Positions 1-8,808 of a stretch of 64,000 nt of DNA are shown piece by piece. The position numbers and the translations under genes were made by a program. The notes under the pieces are model-generated. The model searched no databases, was not told the origin of the DNA, and saw nothing but the letters and a program-made list of their open reading frames with translations. Positions within the stretch are counted from its first letter, which is position 1. Each line of letters opens with the position of its first letter. Source of the stretch: Clostridiales bacterium (GTDB taxonomy: Bacteria; Bacillota; Clostridia; Lachnospirales; Lachnospiraceae); contig JALEHN010000077.1 in NCBI GenBank assembly GCA_022770525.1, positions 1 through 64,000 on the forward strand, written 5' to 3'.

Positions 1-19
1 AATTGACACACGGGCGCGC

Positions 20-46
20 AAAGGGGCTGTTTTGAACAGCCCCTTT
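20..46. terminator. Intrinsic-terminator-like hairpin
   Basis: A perfect 12-bp stem (20-31 with 35-46) closes on a 3-base loop, followed by a T-rich stretch interrupted by G. It probably ends a gene lying left of the window, or serves both strands, because the next gene reads toward it from the right. Confidence 0.65.
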
Positions 47-144
47 GTTGTTGTGGTATATTTAATTTTTGCTATGAGTTTCATCGGGATAGTGGGTCAT
101 AATATCCTCGACATTACAGTTTAAAATATTGCAGAAGACATCAA

Positions 145-2280
145 TTACTGAAAGTCAGCAGCAGTATAAGTGCCTGCTTCGTAAACAGTACCGTTCACTG
201 ATAATGTAACACCGTCTTCAATGATAACCTGCGCGTCATCAGAAATTTTCAGACTGGTAATCAGAGATGTATCAGTAACAGTCCACACTGCGCTGTCGGC
301 AAGAGTTACATTGATATCATTTAAGCCATTTGATTTTACAAGGTTTGCTACCTGACCAATATTAAAGTATTCAGCCAGTGTAAAGGATGTGGCCTGATAA
401 TCAGCGGCAAATGCAGCAGCATCTGCATCATTATCAAATGCTGTGATTTTATTTTCTTTCAGATAGTTTTGTCCGTCATAAGTAGCATGGATGCAGGCAG
501 TGGATGCAATCGGCCCTGACAGAGCGGCAGTACCGCTTAAATTCACATCCAGAAGCATCTGTTTTACTTTGCCCTGTGAAAGATCGTTGGCTTTCCAACC
601 GATACCATTGTAGATAGCGCCTGTCAGAACGGAATCTTTAATGTTATATACAGACTGGTTTACAGTTGTTTGATCTTCACCACCAGGAGCGCCACCAGGA
701 GCACCGCCAGGAGCACCGCCAGGAGCGCCACCAGGAGCACCACCAGGAGCGCCATCAGGTGCATTGCCTTCCGGAGAACCCATATCTTCCGGCTGTCCGC
801 CTGCGACCAGTGTATCAGCCAGTGAATTATCAGATTCAGCAGTTATATCCACTGCTTCTGTCGGGAATCCTGCATATTCTTCATGAGAAGTACCAAAAGC
901 CATGCCAACGGTTTCATCGTTTGGATTAAATTCTGTTGTAGAGTCGTCATTGTCCAGAAGCTGAAGTAAAATGCCGTTTTCAGCGTTGATTTTTGCATCG
1001 TTGATGACATTGATTGTTGTATTATTTCCGCTCTTTATGATGAAATCTGTGAATGCTGAATTAACAGTAATACCATCCAGAGTACATTCATTATCACCCT
1101 GATGGGACATGAATCCGAAAGTGTCGGAATTAATGACTGTTGATACATCTTCTTTAGCTTCATATGTATAGTGTGTGGATCCATCTGCTGCCGACAGCTC
1201 ATAACTCTCACCTGCTGTAAGATTGCCGTAATATCCGACACCACCGGTAAAGATGGTTGCATAAGTTCCGACATCCATCGTTGTTCCAAGGAATGTTTCC
1301 TGTGCATTTCCGATTGCGTAAGTGCCGTACCCCGATTTTTGTGTGTATGGATTTTCAACATTATAAGTACCGTCTGCCTGAAGATCTTCGTCGTTTCCGG
1401 TCAGGCTCATGGATGTATTTACTACATTAAGGAACATGTTGGAACCGGAATCTGTGGAAAGTACGGCTCAGTTGGATGCGGAAACATCGGAATCAATAAC
1501 GCTCATTGTAGAATCATCGCCCATAAGGTTTGTACCGCGGGAATTGCCCATAATACCAAGAATCCATGGCGGTGCCACCATAGTTCCCTGATTCGGAGAG
1601 TTGATGTAGTTTTCGTAGAGCGTACCTCCGTCGGAATGAAGTGTAACGTTATCAAGCAGGGCAGAAGAACCATTGTTGGCAAATACAGCGAGATTTGCAA
1701 CACCGTCCGCATTAATTTCGGTATTGGAAATCGTCAGGGAAGAGTCACCGTAAACAGCAATTGCTGAACCGACACCTGAAAAATCACAGGTTTCCGAACC
1801 ATCCGCTTCAGGCACATTGATATTTACAGATGAATCTTTGATGGTGTAATCAGAATTATTGACGATAATCCCGTTGACAGCTTCTTGTTCAACGACAAGA
1901 TTCAGATTGGAAATCTCTGTATCAGTTACGGCATCTATTGTTCCGGCAATAGATTTATCCGCTTCGTAAATACCGTTGTTGATATAAACAACAGGTGTCA
2001 TGGAGTAATCATCCCCGTTTAGTGTTGAAGCATCTGTTCCGCCGGTAGACCAGGAACAAAGTCCGTCATCCAGTCCATTGATGGTTGAGGTTGTTTGCTG
2101 ATCGGCTGTAATGACCAGTTCGGTCATTTGAATTTCCGGTTTAGCTGATGTCTCTGTTTCAGCGATTGTTTCCGGTGCCGGGCTTTGTGTTGTCTGTTGG
2201 CTGCCACAGGCGGTTGCACCTGCGGTCATAGCGGAAATTAAGGCTAATGCCATTGCTCGTTTGTAAGATTGGTATTTCAT
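145..2280 (-). pseudogene. Beta-helix-like surface lipoprotein gene interrupted by an in-frame TGA
   Basis: Two open segments (2280-1468, 270 codons; 1437-145, 430 codons) lie in the same frame and are separated only by a TGA at 1470-1468 and ten sense codons. The N-terminus is a lipoprotein signal with an Ala-Cys-Gly lipobox near residue 25. The rest is rich in Asn, Asp, Ser and Val with beta-strand-like repeats, resembling carbohydrate-binding or adhesin-like right-handed beta-helix proteins (DUF4353-type). A Gly-Ala-Pro-Gly repeat lies in the second segment at 682-755. A strong Shine-Dalgarno is at 2286-2297. TGA differs by one base from TGG, so a Trp-to-stop change is the simplest explanation, although sequencing error or readthrough remain possible. 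Without readthrough, a 270-residue lipoprotein would be made. Exact function unknown. Confidence 0.7.
682..755 (-). repeat. 12-bp tandem repeat coding Gly-Ala-Pro-Gly
   Basis: About six 12-bp units in frame encode successive GAPG tetrapeptides inside the beta-helix-like lipoprotein. It is probably a flexible linker and prone to copy-number change by slippage. Confidence 0.8.
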
Positions 2281-2461
2281 TTCGTTTCCTCCTCCTTAAA
2301 TATGATCCGTAGCGCTTTGGAATATCTCAACTATAGCATAGTAAAGCGTCGGAAATAAATACTGTTTTCTTTGAAAAAAGTACGGTTTTTGGTGAAAAAT
2401 AAGCGTAGTATATGATTAGAACTATGGGGCGGGTTAAGGACTGTTCAACGGGCTGTTCTTA

Positions 2462-2470
2462 TGGTATACT
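2462..2470 (+). promoter_or_regulatory. Extended -10 promoter candidate
   Basis: TGGTATACT matches an extended -10 element (TGn plus TATACT at 2465-2470), about 60 bp before the Shine-Dalgarno of the zinc-ribbon gene. The -35 is poor, which is tolerated for extended -10 promoters. Confidence 0.4.
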
Positions 2471-2530
2471 GGATTTACAGGCTGGAGCTGTGAAATCATT
2501 TCAGTGGATTTAATGATAGGAGGTGTTTGG

Positions 2531-3997
2531 ATGTTTTGCAGAAAATGTGGAAAGCGATTGGAAGATGGTGCGAGATTTTGCAGTAAATGCGGTATGGACA
2601 ATGGTATGTATACGAATCATGAGTTTTCTAAAAATCTTGAGCGTTGTGATTCTGTTTCAGATGAGCTCTATACCGATGAAATGGATGAAGAAAGTCTGGA
2701 TATGAGTGACGAATTTGATGACGATATTAATGAAGACATTAATGAAAATATGGATGAAGATGTTGATGACGGTATAGATGATGATATAGATGACGACATA
2801 GATATCGAAAATATGGAATATAAAGCAAAAATTCCCAAAATGCGAAGTGCTGAAGGTACTAAAAGAAAACAGGGCGGTGCGCGCCAAAAGACCCCAAAAA
2901 AAGGCGAGGGGAATTCATCACTAAAGCTGCTGATCGCGGCAGTGCTTGTTTTTGCGGCGGCCCTGACGCTTGTGGGTGTTATTGTATTTAATGGGTTTAA
3001 AACGTCCAAAATGGATAAATTCAGTAAAAATGTGGATGCATATGAGCGTCTGCTTATTCAGAATGATGCAGTCTACGGTGCGTATGAGCAGCTTTTAAAT
3101 ACAGCGAAGCAGGCGCTTTTGGACGGCGATACGGGCCAGTTTCGCAGTCTGTCAAAGCAGATGGAAGAGGCTATGGAAAAGGTGGAAGATGAAGCCGGAA
3201 ATCAGCAGGAGCTTTCAGAATTGAAGGCAGCGTATACGGCTGTTTTTGAAAAATACAGGATTACGGATAATTATCAGGAGATTTATGACGAGGTGATGGG
3301 ACGTCTTGATGAGGCAATAGCAGCGCGTGATGAAGATGCTTCAAGACAGCTTAAAAAGGATTTGGAGTCGTTAAAGACAAATCTCGGTATTGAAAATCAG
3401 AATCTTGTTCAGACAATGATTAATGAAATTAATATGATGGACTTACAGCGTGCCAATGAAACAGAGCAGGAGACCTTTGAGGAGTATCGATTGCTGGTCG
3501 AGGAATATACAGCAGATGAGAACTATGTTGAGGCGCTGAAAGTGCTGGATTCATGGAAAGAAATGGCAGAGCTTGCCAGAGAGCGGATTGAGGAAAGTGA
3601 AAGCAAAGTCCGAGAAAGCCGTGAGCGTGAGAGCAGAGCAAGGGAAAGCCGTGAAGCTGAAAAGAGGAAAGAAACGGAGACAGAAACAGAATCCGAATCA
3701 GAATCAACTCAAACAACACCGCCGCAGTCTTCATCAGGCGGAGGTTATATTTTTCCGGGAAGTGATTCAAGATATCTGAGCGCTTCAGAAATTACACCAC
3801 TGAGTGCATGGGAAAAGAAAGTTGCGAGAAATGAAATTTATGCACGTCATGGACGTAAGTTCAGTGATGCCAATCTTCAGGATTATTTTAACAGTCAGTC
3901 ATGGTACAGCGGAACCATTGAGCCGGACCAGTTCAGTGAGTCAGTACTTAACGACTATGAGCGGAAAAACGTATCTCTGATCAGGTCGCTTGAATAG
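2531..3997 (+). CDS. Zinc-ribbon, single-pass membrane protein with C-terminal YARHG domain
   Basis: I chose the ATG at 2531, which follows AGGAGGTG and begins exactly at the zinc ribbon; an upstream in-frame ATG at 2504 lacks a site. The 488-residue protein has, in order: a CxxC...CxxC zinc ribbon (residues 2-25), a very acidic linker with DDDI-like repeats (about 60-97), a basic patch, one membrane helix (about 135-157), a long charged coiled-coil-prone region, an Arg/Glu/Ser-rich hinge, and a C-terminal YARHG domain with the YARHGRKF motif followed by LQ-x-YF and WY. The YARHG family (PF13308) is usually extracytoplasmic and of unknown function. Topology is inferred as zinc ribbon inside, YARHG outside. 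The gene stands alone between divergent and convergent neighbours. A role in envelope sensing is possible but not shown. Confidence 0.85.
   Translation: MFCRKCGKRLEDGARFCSKCGMDNGMYTNHEFSKNLERCDSVSDELYTDEMDEESLDMSDEFDDDINEDINENMDEDVDDGIDDDIDDDIDIENMEYKAKIPKMRSAEGTKRKQGGARQKTPKKGEGNSSLKLLIAAVLVFAAALTLVGVIVFNGFKTSKMDKFSKNVDAYERLLIQNDAVYGAYEQLLNTAKQALLDGDTGQFRSLSKQMEEAMEKVEDEAGNQQELSELKAAYTAVFEKYRITDNYQEIYDEVMGRLDEAIAARDEDASRQLKKDLESLKTNLGIENQNLVQTMINEINMMDLQRANETEQETFEEYRLLVEEYTADENYVEALKVLDSWKEMAELARERIEESESKVRESRERESRARESREAEKRKETETETESESESTQTTPPQSSSGGGYIFPGSDSRYLSASEITPLSAWEKKVARNEIYARHGRKFSDANLQDYFNSQSWYSGTIEPDQFSESVLNDYERKNVSLIRSLE
2716..2811 (+). repeat. Degenerate 12-bp repeats coding an Asp/Ile-rich acidic tract
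   Basis: Imperfect 12-bp units encode DDDI/NEDI-like tetrapeptides in the cytoplasmic linker of the zinc-ribbon protein. The tract is strongly negative and directly followed by a Lys/Arg-rich patch before the membrane helix. Confidence 0.6.
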
Positions 3998-4018
3998 AAC
4001 TTTACAGGCAGTAAGAAA

Positions 4019-4056
4019 AAAAGGCGCAGATTAGCAAATGCTAACATGCGCCTTTT
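4019..4056. terminator. Bidirectional terminator between convergent genes
   Basis: A 10-bp stem (4019-4028 with 4047-4056) with an inner TTAGC/GCTAA stem, A-run on the left and T-run on the right. It lies between the zinc-ribbon gene (+) and the coat gene (-). Confidence 0.8.
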
Positions 4057-4062
4057 GACGTC

Positions 4063-4320
4063 TTACAGTGTTGAAGATGTGAAAAGATTTTTCACATGAT
4101 CAATTTCCTGACGACTTGCCTTCTGGGCAGGGACATAATACTGTTTTTCACGGGCGATCGTGTAGATTTCTTCCTGAGACATTTCGCACTGGTTGCGGAT
4201 CTGCTTCAGCGCCTGTTTAAGCTGCATGTTTTCTGTTTGCGGAATCATCTCACCAAACATTTTCAATTCACCGTTGATGCCGACAAGTGCATCGGAAACC
4301 ATTGTTTTTTCATTAATCAT
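4063..4320 (-). CDS. Small CotF-like spore coat protein (C-terminal-half type)
   Basis: An 85-residue protein with two helices of the CotF/ferritin-like coat type, including a segment with conserved Glu and Gln and a C-terminal YYVPAQ motif typical of these small clostridial coat proteins. A Shine-Dalgarno AGGAGGT precedes the start. It lies 13 bp downstream of a second small CotF-like gene on the same strand, so the two are almost certainly co-transcribed. In Bacillus, CotF is a single longer polypeptide; here the two halves are separate genes. It is probably made late in sporulation in the mother cell. No sigma-K promoter was confidently identified. Confidence 0.8.
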   Translation of the reverse strand: MINEKTMVSDALVGINGELKMFGEMIPQTENMQLKQALKQIRNQCEMSQEEIYTIAREKQYYVPAQKASRQEIDHVKNLFTSSTL

Positions 4321-4333
4321 GATCAGTTACCTC

Positions 4334-4516
4334 CTATAAAAACTGCATCAGCTGTTGTTTGGTCTGCAGAGCAGCATCGGCTGATTTTTCAAAAAACTGT
4401 TTTACTTTAGGGTCGCTGGCCTGCTCGGCGTAAGCCTTCATTTTACAGTGGGTTGTGTCGTAGCCGCCGATGAGGTGGCGCAGATTTTGTAAATCGAGAA
4501 TCGAAAGTTCATTCAT
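4334..4516 (-). CDS. Small CotF-like spore coat protein (N-terminal-half type)
   Basis: A 60-residue helical protein with the coat-type pattern LRHLIGG...H-x-K-x-x-x-YA and a second helix containing F-x-x-x-A. It has a good Shine-Dalgarno (AGGAGG at 4521-4528 on the minus strand). It is the first gene of a two-gene coat operon with the 85-residue paralogue immediately downstream. The product presumably assembles in the spore coat. A wrongly split single gene is unlikely, because the intergene gap holds its own ribosome-binding site. Confidence 0.75.
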   Translation of the reverse strand: MNELSILDLQNLRHLIGGYDTTHCKMKAYAEQASDPKVKQFFEKSADAALQTKQQLMQFL

Positions 4517-4639
4517 GGCTGTAACCTCCTGAAAAATAATATTTGATTACGAGCAGCCTGCCAAATCATACATATCAGAAAACAGACTGCCTGACGGTAT
4601 TATTATGGCTGAAAAAAATTTTTTTAACCGCCTTTTATG

Positions 4640-4668
4640 TTGCAGGGAAAATACTGCATATGTATAAT
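4640..4668 (+). promoter_or_regulatory. Sigma-A-type promoter for the AlaX gene
   Basis: -35 TTGCAG (4640-4645), 17-bp spacer, perfect -10 TATAAT (4663-4668), about 110 bp before the chosen start. Confidence 0.5.
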
Positions 4669-4780
4669 TAAGGAGATGCAAAATGTTAAAATAAATAAAA
4701 CGCAAAAATGAAAGGCTAAGATTAAAAAGACGGGTGATAGATTTATGGAAGCAAAAGTATGTGCATGTTCGGGAGAAGAC

Positions 4781-5938
4781 ATGAATCAAACGGTAAAATT
4801 GTATGAAAATGACAGTTATGTTAAAGATTTTAAAGCCATTGTTGTCCGGTGCGAGTCAAAAGGAAAGGGCTATGAAGTTGTATTGGACAAGACAGCATTT
4901 TTTCCGGAGGGCGGCGGACAAAATGCGGATACAGGGTGGATCGGCAGTGCCAAAGTGACTGATGTTAAAGAAAGACAGGGTGTGATATACCATCAAACGG
5001 ATATACCGGTCGAAGCGGGAACAGTGATTGAGGGACACATAGACTGGGCAAGAAGATTTGATTATATGCAGCAGCATTCCGGCGAGCATATCGTATCGGG
5101 CATTGTTCACAGGAAGTTAGCATATGATAACGTCGGCTTCCATTTGGGAGATGGCATTGTCACGCTGGATTTTAACGGAGAACTTTCTGCAGATGATCTG
5201 GAAGATGTGGAGCAGGAAGCAAATCAGGCAGTATTTGAGAATAGAGATATTATTGTTTCCTATCCGGATCAGGCACAGCTTGAAAGGATGGACTACAGGA
5301 GTAAAATTGAGATTGCCGGACAGGTTCGGATCGTGACCGTTGATGGTTATGATGTCTGTGCATGCTGCGCGCCCCATGTTTTAAAAACCGGTGAAATAGG
5401 ACTGATTAAAATATTAAGCTGCCAGAAATATAAAGGCGGTGTACGTCTGAGTATTGCCTGCGGCCGCAGGGCGCTTGAAGACTACAAAGTAAAGCAGAAA
5501 AATGTCAGTGATATTTCTGTTTTGCTTTCTGCTAAGCCGGAGCTTACCGCAGCGGCAGTGGAGAAGCTGCATCAGGACATGCAGGCTTTGAAATTCAGGA
5601 TTGGAGCATTGCAGGAAAAAATGATGATGGATAAAGCAGCCGCATTAAGCAGTGATGCGGTCAATGTATGCCTGTTTGAAGAAGATATGGACACGATCAT
5701 CATGCGTAAAACAGTCAATGCAATGACAGCAGTACATGCAGGATATTGCGGTATGTTTTCAGGAAGTGATGAAAAAGGGTATAAGTTTTTGATAGGAACC
5801 AGTGGATGTGATGCAAGAAATGCTATGAATGCGCTAAAGGAGCATTTTACCTGCCGAGGTGGCGGAAGCAAAGAGATGGTGCAGGGACAGATTTCCGGAG
5901 AAAAAGATGCCATAGAGGCGATATTTCGGGCAATGTAG
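4781..5938 (+). CDS. AlaX-type alanyl-tRNA editing protein (long form with DHHA1)
   Basis: A free-standing relative of the AlaRS editing domain that deacylates mischarged Ser- or Gly-tRNA(Ala) in the cytoplasm. Visible signatures are the HxxxH zinc/catalytic motif in QQHSGEHIVSG, the downstream CCAPH motif (CxxxH), and a C-terminal DHHA1-like domain with the CRGGGS-x-x-x-VQG pattern. At 385 residues it fits the long AlaX form. I prefer ATG 4781, preceded by GGGAGAAG and matching the family's usual MxxTxKLYxxDSY beginning, over the in-frame ATG at 4745. A canonical promoter lies upstream. The next gene, malic enzyme, follows after about 87 bp and may be separate. Confidence 0.9.
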   Translation: MNQTVKLYENDSYVKDFKAIVVRCESKGKGYEVVLDKTAFFPEGGGQNADTGWIGSAKVTDVKERQGVIYHQTDIPVEAGTVIEGHIDWARRFDYMQQHSGEHIVSGIVHRKLAYDNVGFHLGDGIVTLDFNGELSADDLEDVEQEANQAVFENRDIIVSYPDQAQLERMDYRSKIEIAGQVRIVTVDGYDVCACCAPHVLKTGEIGLIKILSCQKYKGGVRLSIACGRRALEDYKVKQKNVSDISVLLSAKPELTAAAVEKLHQDMQALKFRIGALQEKMMMDKAAALSSDAVNVCLFEEDMDTIIMRKTVNAMTAVHAGYCGMFSGSDEKGYKFLIGTSGCDARNAMNALKEHFTCRGGGSKEMVQGQISGEKDAIEAIFRAM

Positions 5939-6025
5939 GCAGTTATTCACTTTACGAAAAGGGATAATTATGGTAAAGTAAGAAAGACTATAAGTTCAAG
6001 ATTGATAAAGACAGGAGCGATTAAA

Positions 6026-7198
6026 GTGTCTATAGCAGAAGAAAGTTTAAATATGCATTATGATTTGAAAGGGAAGCTTGAAGTTGTGTCCAGAGTGAAG
6101 GTTAAGGACAGTAAGGATCTGTCACTTGCCTATACACCGGGCGTAGCACAGCCGTGTCTGGAAATACAGAAGGATATTGATAAATCCTATGACTTGACAA
6201 GAAGATGGAATACGTGTCTTGTTGTGACCGACGGGACAGCTGTCCTCGGGCTTGGGGATATCGGGCCGGAAGCCGGTATGCCGGTCATGGAAGGCAAATG
6301 TGTTTTATTTAAGGAGTTTGGCGGTGTTGATGCATTTCCTCTGTGTATTAAGTCAAAGGATGTTGATGAAATCGTCCGCACCATTTATCTGATTTCGGGA
6401 AGCTTTGGCGGTGTAAATCTTGAAGATATCGCAGCACCGAGATGTTTTGAAATTGAAGAAAAACTGAAGAAAATGTGTGATATTCCGATTTTTCACGATG
6501 ACCAGCATGGTACGGCTATTGTTGTACTGGCAGGGATCATCAACGCATTAAAGGTGACCGGCAAAGATAAAGAACAGTGCCGTGTCGTTATTAACGGCGC
6601 AGGTTCAGCCGGGATTGCCATTACAAAGCTTTTGCTTAAGTATGGATTTAAAAATGTAACCATGTGTGATATCAACGGTATTATTTCTAAGCAGAGTAAA
6701 GATTTAAACTGGATGCAGGCATCTATGACAGATGTGACAAATCTCGAGGGCAAAACAGGTAAACTTGCGGATGCACTGGCAGGCGCCGATATTTTTGTAG
6801 GTGTTTCAGCACCGAATATTGTTACAGAGGAAATGGTAAAATCCATGAATAAAGATGCCATTTTATTTGCAATGGCCAATCCTACACCGGAAATTATGCC
6901 GGACAAGGCCAAAGCTGCAGGTGCCCGTGTTGTTGGTACTGGCCGCAGCGATTTTCCAAATCAGGTCAATAATGTCTTGGTATTCCCGGGCATGTTCAGA
7001 GGTGCTTTCGATGTTCGTGCCTGCGAAATCAATGAGGAAATGAAATTAGCGGCTGCTAACGCACTTGCCGGACTGATTGCACCGGAAGAGCTCAGTGATA
7101 CTTATATTCTGCCAAAGGCATTTGACCCGCGTGTCGGTAAAGCAGTGGCGGAAGCAGTGGCCAAAGCAGCCAGAGAAACCGGTGCTGCCAGAATATAA
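6026..7198 (+). CDS. NAD(P)-dependent malic enzyme
   Basis: Oxidative decarboxylation of malate to pyruvate in the cytosol, linking the C4-dicarboxylate pool to pyruvate. The 390-residue length matches the short bacterial malic enzymes. Hallmarks are the N-terminal LAYTPGVAQPC motif, the metal/catalytic segment FHDDQHGTAIV, a Rossmann glycine motif (NGAGSAGIA), and the conserved MANPTPEIMP stretch. GTG 6026 was chosen because AGGAG lies 8 bases upstream; a TTG at 6002 is in frame but lacks a site. With pckA in the same window it suggests active PEP-pyruvate-malate interconversion. Cofactor preference (NAD or NADP) cannot be read with confidence. Confidence 0.92.
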   Translation: MSIAEESLNMHYDLKGKLEVVSRVKVKDSKDLSLAYTPGVAQPCLEIQKDIDKSYDLTRRWNTCLVVTDGTAVLGLGDIGPEAGMPVMEGKCVLFKEFGGVDAFPLCIKSKDVDEIVRTIYLISGSFGGVNLEDIAAPRCFEIEEKLKKMCDIPIFHDDQHGTAIVVLAGIINALKVTGKDKEQCRVVINGAGSAGIAITKLLLKYGFKNVTMCDINGIISKQSKDLNWMQASMTDVTNLEGKTGKLADALAGADIFVGVSAPNIVTEEMVKSMNKDAILFAMANPTPEIMPDKAKAAGARVVGTGRSDFPNQVNNVLVFPGMFRGAFDVRACEINEEMKLAAANALAGLIAPEELSDTYILPKAFDPRVGKAVAEAVAKAARETGAARI

Positions 7199-7207
7199 TT
7201 CGGTAAA

Positions 7208-7299
7208 GAGGATTATTAATTAACAGGAAAGATGATTATTATTTACCGGAAAAGATGATTATTAATGAACATGCAAGATGATTATTTATTAACATGAAG
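7208..7299 (+). repeat. Four degenerate 23-bp tandem repeats upstream of the parvulin gene
   Basis: Units start at 7208, 7231, 7254 and 7277, each beginning GAKGATTATT and continuing with an AT-rich, partly conserved tail. The array fills the whole gap between malic enzyme and the ribosome-binding site of the next gene. Confidence 0.8.
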
Positions 7300-7309
7300 G
7301 AGAATATAG

Positions 7310-8047
7310 ATGAGTCAGGAAATTGTAGCAACAATTGCAGGAGAAGCATTAACACAGGCAGAGTTTGAGGCGTTTTTAAAAAATGTGCCGGCAGAACAGA
7401 GAGCCTATTTATCAAACCCTCAGGCGAGACAGTATTATTTGGAGCAGTTTATCGCTGTTCGCCTGTTCACAAAGCTTGGTGAAGAAGAAAAGCTTGATGA
7501 AACAGATGATTTTAAGCAAATTATGGCAACCATCAGGAAAGATGTGCTTTCACAGCTGGCAATGAAAAGTGTTCTTAGCGGTATCGAGGTGTCCGACGAA
7601 GAAATTAAAGCGTATTATGATACCAACCCGAATCAGTTTGTCAAAGAAGGAAAAGTATCGGCGAAGCACATTCTTACAGATTCCGAAGAAAAATGCACAG
7701 ATATTTTTAAAGAAATCGCTGAAGGTGCAAAATCCTTTGAAGATGCTGCAAAAGAATACTCAACATGCCCTTCGGGACAGCAGGGCGGTGACCTTGGCGA
7801 GTTCGGCAAAGGACAGATGGTCAAAGAATTTGAAGATGCGGCATTTTCCGGTGAAATCGGCCAAGTCATAGGTCCTGTGAAAACACAGTTCGGTTATCAT
7901 TTGATCAAAGTCGAAAAACGTACAGAGCCGGAAACAGCGTCTTTTGATGAAGTTAAAGAAAATATCCGCAAGACACTTCTTTCACAGAAGCAGAATCAGC
8001 TTTACAGTGAAAAAATTAATGAACTGAAAGATAAGTATATGAAATAA
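7310..8047 (+). CDS. Cytoplasmic parvulin-type peptidyl-prolyl isomerase
   Basis: A 245-residue protein of the PpiC/SurA/PrsA parvulin class. The N-terminal helical half (about 1-110) resembles a chaperone domain, and the C-terminal half (about 113-205) is the rotamase core with AKHIL, the GGDLGEFGKGQMV-x-x-FE segment and GYHLIKV. Unlike PrsA it has no signal peptide or lipobox, so it should act in the cytosol on nascent or folding proteins. The start has AAGGAG upstream. It follows malic enzyme after a 111-bp gap filled with tandem repeats, so co-transcription is uncertain. It is terminated by a strong hairpin. Confidence 0.88.
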   Translation: MSQEIVATIAGEALTQAEFEAFLKNVPAEQRAYLSNPQARQYYLEQFIAVRLFTKLGEEEKLDETDDFKQIMATIRKDVLSQLAMKSVLSGIEVSDEEIKAYYDTNPNQFVKEGKVSAKHILTDSEEKCTDIFKEIAEGAKSFEDAAKEYSTCPSGQQGGDLGEFGKGQMVKEFEDAAFSGEIGQVIGPVKTQFGYHLIKVEKRTEPETASFDEVKENIRKTLLSQKQNQLYSEKINELKDKYMK

Positions 8048-8077
8048 GTCATCAATCAAAAATACATAAAATGTATA

Positions 8078-8117
8078 AAGCGGGCAGGTACCTCATGCGT
8101 GGGGAACCTGCCCGCTT
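8078..8117. terminator. Bidirectional terminator hairpin
   Basis: A perfect 12-bp GC-rich stem (8078-8089 with 8106-8117) lies between the convergent parvulin and radical SAM genes. The flanking T-runs are weak on both strands. Confidence 0.65.
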
Positions 8118-8183
8118 CGTATATCTTGTGAGAGAAGAATTGTCTGCTTTATGGCGTATCCGAATGGTATATGCCTGCAATGT

Positions 8184-8792
8184 TCAGTCTTCCCATGGGC
8201 GGATACGGTAAGTAACACCCAATTGATCACAGATTTTCTGACATTGTGCTTCTTCGTCGTGGGAGATCGTTGTCGCTACAGTGGATAAGACGACTTTTGG
8301 CACATATTTTTTGCATTCGCCGGCAAAAGAGAGCATTGCGTCAAATGACTTTTCACCAAATTTACTGCGGACGAGGCGATGGTATTCAGAAGCATCAGGG
8401 GTGTTCAGGCTGATGGAAATGGTGTCGATCAGTCCTTCAAATAATGGCGCGATATCCCTGCCGTTAATGAGATTTCCAAGGCCGTTTGTGTTAATACGGA
8501 TAGGCTTGTTGTATTCGGCTTTTATAAACTTTGCTGTGGCAAGCAAAACATCAAGGGCCTCGGTTGGCTCTCCGAAACCGCAGAAAACAACTTCTTCATA
8601 TTGATTGAGGTCGAATTTTTTAAATTCTTCGACGACCTCCTCAAAGGAAGGGTCGTGGTCAAGCCACAGAACACCGGAATCTTCCATATGATCCCGCGTC
8701 TGGCGCAGGCAGAAAGTGCATGCACACGGACATTTATTTGTCAGATTGACATATAAGTTATTGTGAACTTTATAAAGAATGGTCATCATCAT
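8184..8792 (-). CDS. TatD-associated-type radical SAM protein
   Basis: A 202-residue radical SAM enzyme with the CxxxCxxC iron-sulfur motif (CPCACTFC) near residue 21, the GFGEPT segment typical of SAM binding, and the INTNG strand. It matches the short 'TatD family-associated radical SAM' proteins, whose reaction is unknown. Here tatD lies some 15 kb away, and the gene is instead the last member of a minus-strand operon after an ECF S component and a pyridoxal-kinase-like gene (16-bp gap to the kinase). A Shine-Dalgarno (AGAGGGA) precedes the start. It lacks the C-terminal extensions of pyruvate formate-lyase activases. Confidence 0.82.
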   Translation of the reverse strand: MMMTILYKVHNNLYVNLTNKCPCACTFCLRQTRDHMEDSGVLWLDHDPSFEEVVEEFKKFDLNQYEEVVFCGFGEPTEALDVLLATAKFIKAEYNKPIRINTNGLGNLINGRDIAPLFEGLIDTISISLNTPDASEYHRLVRSKFGEKSFDAMLSFAGECKKYVPKVVLSTVATTISHDEEAQCQKICDQLGVTYRIRPWED

Positions 8793-8808
8793 AAATCCCT
8801 CTTTCTGA

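Noticed and set aside
666-929. Plus-strand frame rich in His, Gln, Glu and Arg
   Set aside because: It is a mirror of the GAPG repeat on the minus strand, with no ribosome-binding site and a low-complexity composition.
1468-1470. TGA as a selenocysteine codon
   Set aside because: The protein is not a redox enzyme, no SECIS-like stem was evident, and Trp-to-stop is simpler.
4745-4780. Upstream start for the AlaX-like gene
   Set aside because: No Shine-Dalgarno, and the family normally begins at the sequence following 4781.
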